From the NCBI GenBank assembly GCA_024704765.1, contig JAKMXF010000309.1, forward strand, positions 287,887-351,886: a DNA stretch of 64,000 nt, given 5' to 3'. Under the pieces are notes generated by a model. It ran no database searches and was not told the origin of the DNA. It worked only from the letters and a program-made list of their open reading frames with translations. Source of the DNA: Oopsacas minuta (taxonomy: Eukaryota > Porifera > Hexactinellida > Lyssacinosida > Leucopsacidae). The translations under genes and the position numbers were made by a program. Positions 56,120 through 64,000 of the stretch are shown in pieces. Numbering within the stretch: the stretch's first letter is position 1; every line of letters begins with the position of its first letter.

Positions 56120-59100
56120 TAAATGGAGGTAATGAGCTAATTGGCCACTTGAAATCACCCCAGCTTGCATACGTCACTACAGTGTGAGCTCCACAAAAGG
56201 GTATCGGGGACCCCCGCCGAAAAATGCTACCCCGTTTCCCCATTTCTGCTCAATTCTCCGTTTGTGGAGGTTTCACTGTATTAGATGCAAATATTTTCTA
56301 CTTTTAAAATTTAATTTGTCGATTGTACAATTTCATAATCGTTCTAGTATCACTATAAATATCAGTGGTAGATCTATGTATAGCGTTATAACCATGTGAT
56401 TGATGCTAATTTATCTAAATTGTACTTAAAATGGTAGACTTTGCAGGCAATCAGCTCGCCTACCTTATCTACTCTGCACTATGGTCGAGTAATTCAGTTT
56501 GTTATGGCCAATGTCTACCCAATTATTCTGGTATCATCAGTTTAACCGAGGAATAGATTTCAGTTCCGTCGAAAAATCATTTTTATTTTAAAATTTGGAA
56601 GTTGTGGTCTGTTTTGGGGTAATATTTCTTCTACCTGCAGATAATTGTAACCACTTTTGTTTGTGTTTTATAGAATTATGAGGAATTTACAGCTCTACAA
56701 TTCTTGAGTTAAATAAATCTGTAACTTGTAATATATTATAATACATCTGCATTACATGTTTAATACATTCCATTGCTGTAATTTTGTAACTATGTTGTAT
56801 TTATGTAACCAATATTTATATTATTAAACTAGTTCATGAGATGTTTATATTTTAATTTTTCACCCACGTGACCCTTCCCATAGGCTCCAATACAAATTTT
56901 GAGATTCTGTAGACCCTCTGCTGTCGTCAGTGGACCCTAGGTGGGATCCGCTGATATAGGAGAATTTTCGAATCGAACCTTTGATAAACTTTCAGCTCTT
57001 AACCCTTTAGGTAATGTCTAAATGAATTCCTAAGGGAACATTGGTTTCCAGGGGCGTATCTATAATAATTTGTGGACGCAGGCCTGAGAAAGGAGGAAGT
57101 CTAATTATTGAACTGAATGAACCCTAATCTACCTAAAATGAATAATGATCCAATTGTTATTAATAAATAATCAACACAACATACACAATGGTTTATCAAT
57201 ATATGCGAACTACCTCTTTTTATGATGGAATACACATATTAGCTTATTTCACGGTAAAGGGAGAGGAGCTTGCAAACACATTGTAATTATAGGTTTACTG
57301 ATTCGCCAGCATAATTTTGTTTTTTTTTCAATATTCAGTCTACTGCCCACACCCTTTAAGCAATAATTATAATTATAAAGAAGTATACTGGATTCTAAGT
57401 CAAATATGATAATAGTTCTAAGCGTAGTATTACAAAATCAGAACCCCAGCTGATTATCTCAATACGATACACAGTTTTAGAAATTCGAACCAAATTAGAA
57501 ATCTAAAAATAAATTTCTATATTGCTCTCGAATTATATGTTATTGATCTTTTTCTAATGAGTATTGCGAGTATAAATTTATAAACCTCTTGAAAATAAAT
57601 ATGCTATGACGCTGCCATTTTGGATAATGCTATGCTAAGTCTTTTGAAAATGTTTATCAACAAAATCAAATTAATTATATCAAAAGATCGTAAAATTACC
57701 TACTAATCATAAATTCCCCGTTATCGTTACGGAATCAAATTTCTATTTTAACTACTAGTTGTCATAAACACGAATGTTGTATTTTCGTAGGTGAATATTA
57801 ATGACTGTGTAATCATGCAACGTCACTACAGTTATTTGTTCGACAGCAGTTGCTGAGACAGGTCCGAACAAAAACTTATCAAAATTTCAGATGACGATGT
57901 TGATGTCGTTGGAATTGGTGACGATCCTCTAACACAACTAGGGGTAAAATCGATACTTTCAAATCTATTTTACGCATTTTTCAATACTGATTCTTATTCT
58001 ATTTTTATCCAGATATTGTTAGTATGTTCTACTGTGAATAAAATTATGAATTATAGGTGATGAAATACGCTAGTTTTTCTGTTTAAAATACAACGGAAAC
58101 TGGTTGATATGAGCACTAACGGACGGTCAAAATTGTTTCTGGAGTAATACCAAATGGGGGACCTGATTTGTTGATATGTTTGTTGTTCGTCTTGTCCGGA
58201 AATTCCTATTAAACCTGTTCTTATTAACGAGATTCCACTGTGTGTATATTATGGGACCAAATATATTTTAGAATTTCTGGAGTTAAGTTTATTGATTGCA
58301 TGATAACTCGCATGAACGTACTCTTTGATCTGGATAGCTTGATTATTACTACGGAATATTTTGAATTTACCCAAATGTAATTTCCAGGAAACTTAACATT
58401 TGCATTGCATTGCGATAGTAACACTCTTCTTTCATGTAAGGAAATTATTAGCATAATTAGTAACTCTTTTGTTGGGAAGAAAATTATACCTAAGTTAATC
58501 AGTTCAAAAATTCCAGACAATATTATGGAGTGCTGAAAGACATTTATAAGCAATTTTACCTTAAAATACTATGTAATTTTACAAAAATTCTAGGAACAAG
58601 TGTCCATAATACTTCAAACAAACAACACATCTGCACACAACTGTGCTTAGTTTAATTGCGTAGGCTAGGCCATGAAGCTTTACTCAACATCTTTTTGCAA
58701 TGTCCAAACCAAATATACTAGCCTTAATTAAAAACTTATTAAAGTTTCACTAATCTCTGTCTCCCTTAGCAGATATTTTGAGCCCTGCCTACAATATAAC
58801 TACGCCTGAGTAGTGTTTTGTTAAAACTTTCTAATTTTAGGTTTAAAGGTATAATTTTAGATTTCGCATTTAATACGCGTTGCCTGTTATAAGAACTATC
58901 TAATTTTAGAATAATTATTAAATTGTATTTAGTGCCCACATTCCAAAGCACCCAACATGCAGGCATGGCAACAACGAAACTGACTCATGGTATGTGACAT
59001 GTATAATTGAAATGATCATGTGTGTACTTATCAGGTATTTACGAGGACATTTCTGCAATTCTGTTCACCAAAAATGCTTACATACTAGATTTGGACTTCA

Positions 59101-62100
59101 CTTAGATATTTAATCTTACTCCAAATTCCTTAATGAATTACTTAATGGTGCATTCCAGGGCAGGCAAATGGGCTGTCCTTCCACTAGGATTCAAGGTCAT
59201 TTTTCTAAGAATTTCAAATTATCATTTAATGATTTGCATTTTCTTGTTGTTCCCAAGCACTAATATACCGGAAACTATGATTTAAGTACAAACTTGTTGA
59301 TTAAGAATTCTTATGAATATTTATATCATATGCATTTTTACGAATCAGTTTACAAAACACACAAATATCAATCATTAAATTTATATAATAATATTAGCAA
59401 AAACAGGGTAATCTTTTTCTATTTATATACACAAACTGCAATGTGGCTATTTTTGCCAGATTATACGCAGCTGTATTCATACGTACTTTCACTGGAACTT
59501 CTACTAATGATATATTAATGAAATTGAATTCAAGATTGTAATATTACATTACGAATACAACAATGCATTGTATGTCCGTTTTAAATCTAAACTTCACCTT
59601 AAAAGGTTTAGTCAATGGTGTAGATTTATATTACTGTCATGATCGTGTGTTTCAATTTGAATATTAATCACTTTCAGTGTATTATATTCTATCCAATTTT
59701 TGATGCCTGCAAATTTTCTAATTTTGCTTTAGCAATCTATTTGCCATTAGAAGTTTTCAATGAATTTTAAATTAGTTTTTCTGACCCAGAGACATACTTA
59801 ACAACACCTTTGTAATTATTTCACTGTCGAGATCCCTGGATGATTGGGAAGCATGTATAGATATCCAGGAAAGTTTGAAATAATAAGAGATTGTAATCAC
59901 TCAATTTGGAAAAATACAAATTGCTATCAATATGATTTCATATGGAAGATGTGTATTTGCTAACCAAATCAAATAAAGGATGATTTAATACACGAGGAAT
60001 ATTATGAAATATTACCCTGTCTTATTCAGATCATCAAATATATGATTACATTCGGGTTTCTTGTAATACTTTGTATCATATTCTAATAGCACGAGCTATA
60101 TATATATCAGGAGATTTATATTATTAGGATATTACAAATAGTTTAATTGTAATCTAATGTAAGCGTATTTTGGGGAAATATTTCTTTTGTGTGATTTGAA
60201 AGGAAGTTTATTTTATAGTATACTCTATTATGTATCACCAAGCAAAAGATCATTTGTATGACAAATATTCCTAGAGCGAAGTTTACAATCGTAAAAATGG
60301 GGTCAAGTCATACAAATTGATTTTTTCTTATTTTGATGTAATAAAAAATGCCTTACATTTGTCTTACACACTATTTTTGAGTCTTTTTTGGGAAGAATTG
60401 TCTTTGAAATGTATCAACATTCATTTGCATAATTATCAGTATTTTTTGTCATCTTTGGAGGCGAAAATCATCAAAATTGATGTTGTCATCATAAATCCAA
60501 TAAATATAAAATATTTGTCATTACCGTAAGCTCCATTATTCCCGCTTTTCCTGCGGACTATATTAATTCAAATTCGGTTGTTTTGACTTGAAAACATGCG
60601 AGGAAAATTGACTATGAATACATTTTTCTGTTCTTTGAAGTCAATTCCCCCGATATGAATTATTGCTTAATTATAGGAACCGAAGTTAATTAATCTCTAA
60701 TTGATACTGAACTGAATTTTAGAAATCATGCTTGTAAAAATTTACATTATTAAACATAGCACGCAAACACTTGGTGGCGTCCGTGGGTTCGTGTAGATGC
60801 AAAATTTGATGCTTTAAATTCAAATTATATACAGACAGTATTCTAATGTCAAAAACTGGGGGAAATAGCGGCGGGACTCCGGTGTTTTACAGGTTTTTGA
60901 AATTCATTCTATCAATTTCAAAATTTCGTTGGTCAAAATAGCAGAGATTTCGTCTCTACATTTCTATTAACCAAATACTACCGGGAAAATGTGTGATTTT
61001 ATGACGTTAAAAGGTGATAAAATCTCGTTTTTGCCGCGGGAATTGATTAAAACGAAGCGGTAAATTTTTATGTTCCTTTTCTTATGAACGTAAAACTTCG
61101 GCCGCGATCGGTTAAAAATATGATTTCATATTTAAAAAATCTTTGTTTTAATTCTCCCACATTTAAGATTACTAACTTTACTTTGGTAAGCTCTTAAAGA
61201 ATATGCGATTGGGACACAGTGATTTCCCTAATTTTAATCGATTATTCTCCAAAACTTTTATGAAAGTGATCACGGTTAAATTATGGTTTTTATGTAAAGT
61301 TTCCGTTAAAACATTATTTCAATTTCTGGAATTGTGGCGTATTTAGATTTATCCCTTGGTCATGCTCCTACCCGATATCGTTATGAAAGGATTACACATA
61401 TACACTATTATATTGCACTTTATAGATATGGTAATTTTGGGCTAGATTTTAACTATAAAATTGGCTTGAAAAATTATTTCTACATAGTTACGATTGTTTC
61501 TGATTGGAATTTGATTGTTAAGGCAAATTGATGCAATATCGTGAACAGGATTATTTTCCGACATTTCCTAATTATAGGGTAAGTCTAATATTTATGAGAA
61601 AATTATTTATTTAAATAACAAATAGATTTACTGTCACCTCCAGTTATATCGAAGCCCCGCGATAATTACTTCGATATATGACCGATGAATTTATGTGTCA
61701 CTTTACGACCATATTTGTACACTTTAGGACTTCAATATAACGAGAGTTGATTGTATTCTTAAATATATCAATTCTTATATTTTCCCCCAATTGGAAATTT
61801 AAGAATTGAATTTTGGCTATAAAAGGAATTATTCCAAATAATTGGTATCTATATTGAGCCTAGCATATAGTTGAATTCGCCGATTTATCCAAATACTACA
61901 AATAATTCGCTCTGCTGCTGGAAAAATTTTTGAAAAATCATTGGCTATCTTCTGACGAACTTCTGACAATCTATTGGGCTAAATTTGTCTAGAATTCCAT
62001 TACTATTTCAAGGAAAGTACTGTAATACAGTTCTCCTATTTCCCACTCAAATTTTGGCCACATAATACAATAATAAACTAAAAGTAAATAATTGCAATTG

Positions 62101-62254
62101 GAACCAAAATGTCCCTGCAAACACAGACAACCACAATTTGAGTGGTTAAACTTTTAAACTTTCAAACTTTCAATATGATTTTCTATATAAGTGGAGTGAA
62201 TAAGTTTTTTGAAAAGTTCCAATTCACTTTAAATCTATTCAAAATTTGTTCTTG
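56120..62254. other. 6-kb region without a convincing gene
   Basis: Begins with the TRAF 3' UTR. Repeats seen: 56178-56280 (CCTCCACAAA family), 56860-56955 (hAT-like), about 58090-58235 (GGAAACTGGTTGATATGAGC to TTAACGAGATTCCACTGTG) and 61629-61755 (TACTGTCACCTCCAGTTATATCGAA family). A short exon-like block lies at 57891-57944 (see findings). The remainder is AT-rich with small open frames and no recognisable protein or RNA. Its position upstream of a transcription-factor gene makes regulatory content plausible. Confidence 0.5.
62183..62193 (+). promoter_or_regulatory. TATA box for bZIP exon 1a
   Basis: CTATATAAGTG lies 62 bases before the ATG at 62255, a standard spacing for a short leader. 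Confidence 0.45.
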
Positions 62255-64000
62255 ATGAATGAAAGAAATCTGTTTGATCAATTTCCAAATCCTTGTCAAT
62301 TCAAAAATAATAATTGGCCGAAATGTAGTGCAGAGCCGGACATACGAATCAAATGCGAGGATGGAAATTACAATAAGTTGTATAAAAATTTATATTCTTA
62401 TTCGCCCTCCTACCAGGAACAACCCAGCTACTTTGATTCAGACAGGAAGCCTCAAATTAATAAGAATGTACATTTATCATGTAATATTCCAGGAGGGCAA
62501 CATCAAATGGATCAAACTAATTTCTATTACGGCGCCGGAGGTAACCATCAGGTTCCCGGGAGTGAAGATTCAATCAACTATGATACAAGTTCCAACGGTA
62601 AGTTCCATTATTTAATATTTGGTGGTTCACTTTCTATTTTAGTCATGTTTTTATTCATGACTAAAATAGAATTTAAAATATAAATTTTTTGAAGTTATTG
62701 CCGCCTAAAATTTTATTTCTAACCATAAATTGATTTTTTTATACTTTATATGAACAAAAATTATACTACGGGTTTTTACAAAATATTCGAACACCATTTG
62801 GAATGATAAATTTGGATTTCACAGTGGTGGATCAAGGATTATTCAAAGGTGAGGGGTTAAGCTTGATCGTTGCGAGCACTTTACGTGTGTCTGGGTATTA
62901 ATTGCTAAATACATTTCCACGTAATAATAATAGGTGGCTTCAGTCCATCGATCCGCCCCTGCCTTCATAAGGCACACCCACTTAATTGACACTTCCCTTA
63001 TGGATCTGAAGTATGCCCAGCTCATAGAGATAATACAAAATATGTCGCACAATTTACCGACTACAAAAACGCCAATTAAGGCGTTTTGATCTTTTTATGC
63101 AACTAACTTTATGCAAATACGAAAATCAAATCTAAGTAATAATTCCTTTCGTCTATAAAATATCCAAGCAAAAATAAATAATATTCAACGTGCAAACAGG
63201 TTTACGCAATAGAACTGAAACATCTGAGTGTAGAATTGCTAATTAGCTTACCTCGCACTCCCAAAGTATAAATAATATTTTTCATTAATTCCTTACATTC
63301 CTCGCAAAAATGTTTCAATCCAACACGAACCCTTTTTACTCACCGAGATCGAATTCCCCTGACGATTATAATCAGGAGGTAAACACGGACGATGGTTACA
63401 ATTCTTCCCCTTCTAATTGCCAATATTTTTCCCATTCAGAATTCTACGCTGAGATGCCAAAACACAATCTGCCTCATGTAATTCACTCTGATGAGATGTA
63501 TCAAGGAGCTTTCCCACCGACGTCACATTCTCAAATACTTCCCATACCCATAAGCGAGGGGTCTACGTCCTCTCTGCCTGTCTCTCTCACGCCGTTCACT
63601 CTCTCTAATGGATCCGCACCTACCTCCCCATCGGTTGGGTACGAGCATGAACAATCACATTTCATTCAAACCAGTACAAGTGGGGGGTTTCCAGATCCGA
63701 TGATGTCGCCGTATCCAGCTGATGCTTACCAGCAGTTTTCCTATGATGGAGCGATGCAAGGGGCAAATAATAGAGTAGGAAAGGATCTAAAGTATTGCGA
63801 GAGAAGACGCAAAAATAATGAAGCCAGCAAGAAATCACGCGCCAAGAAAAAGGAGAAAGCAAGGGAAATGGAAAGCCGAGCACACGTTCTTGAGCAGGAA
63901 AACAGACACCTTCGTCAGAAATACTCTGAATTAGAGCAAGAAGTTGCGGTCTACAAACAACTAACTGAAAAGATTACTAATTGTGAATCGCAAGAGTGCA
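62255..64000 (+). CDS. NFIL3/PAR-like bZIP transcription factor, 5' part, truncated by window end
   Basis: The bZIP domain is at about 63781-64000: basic region KYCERRRKNNEASKKSRAKK, then a leucine zipper with heptads around ESRAHVLEQENRHLRQKYSE. The RRKNNEA-x-K-SR pattern is that of NFIL3/PAR factors. Two N-termini are possible. ATG 63310 (MFQSNTNPFYSPRSNSPDDY) reads continuously into the zipper. Exon 1a (62255..62597, donor AACG|GTAAGT, MNERNLFDQFPNPCQ) can splice in phase to a pyrimidine-rich acceptor at 63439 (CCCATTCAG|AATTC). The N-terminal half is Ser/Pro/Tyr/Asn-rich, typical of activation domains. The gene runs off the window. Confidence 0.85.
63266..63273 (+). promoter_or_regulatory. 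TATA box for bZIP second start
   Basis: TATAAATA lies 37 bases before the ATG at 63310, consistent with an internal promoter. Confidence 0.4.

Overview
The window is animal nuclear DNA: AT-rich, gene-dense, with GT-AG introns that are mostly 50-500 bp, and many short inverted-repeat (MITE-like) elements in introns and spacers. Fibrillar collagens with COLFI-like ends, an SHP-2 phosphatase, a TRAF adaptor and an NFIL3/PAR-like bZIP factor all point to a metazoan. Compactness and strong divergence from vertebrate sequences suggest an early-branching animal, perhaps a sponge; that placement is an inference. Exon joins below were read by eye from splice sites and reading-frame phase.

Layout. 1-14 kb, minus strand: ARL14EP-like, PPIL2 (U-box/cyclophilin spliceosomal factor), CACYBP, a five-exon PTPN11/SHP-2 gene, then four tandem genes for small tyrosine-rich single-pass membrane proteins, one of them frameshifted. 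14-30.5 kb, minus: two large paralogous fibrillar collagen genes with CDC123 between them. 31.9-36.2 kb, minus: class I phosphatidylinositol transfer protein, an unrecognised coiled-coil protein with DPF and NPF motifs, and an intronless CD36/SCARB-family receptor.

37.6-50.8 kb is a run of six head-to-tail minus-strand genes. In transcription order they are UVRAG, a coiled-coil protein with two MABP-like domains, USP10, RMI1, PIH1D2, and a 1051-residue protein combining a GRAM-like domain, two CCCH fingers, a UFD1 domain, a PPC-like beta-sandwich and TRAF-type zinc fingers. Its upstream region carries 79-bp tandem repeats, each holding an RFX X-box-like site. This last gene and its promoter are the best candidates for something undescribed.

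51.7-56.1 kb, plus strand: RAB1 and a seven-exon TRAF gene. 56.1-62.2 kb is about 6 kb with no convincing gene. 62.2-64 kb, plus: 5' part of a bZIP transcription factor gene with two apparent TATA-driven first exons, cut by the window end.

Several genes touch ubiquitin, endosome and autophagy biology (PPIL2, CACYBP, UVRAG, the MABP protein, USP10, the UFD1 protein, TRAF). Whether their proximity is functional or chance cannot be told from the sequence.
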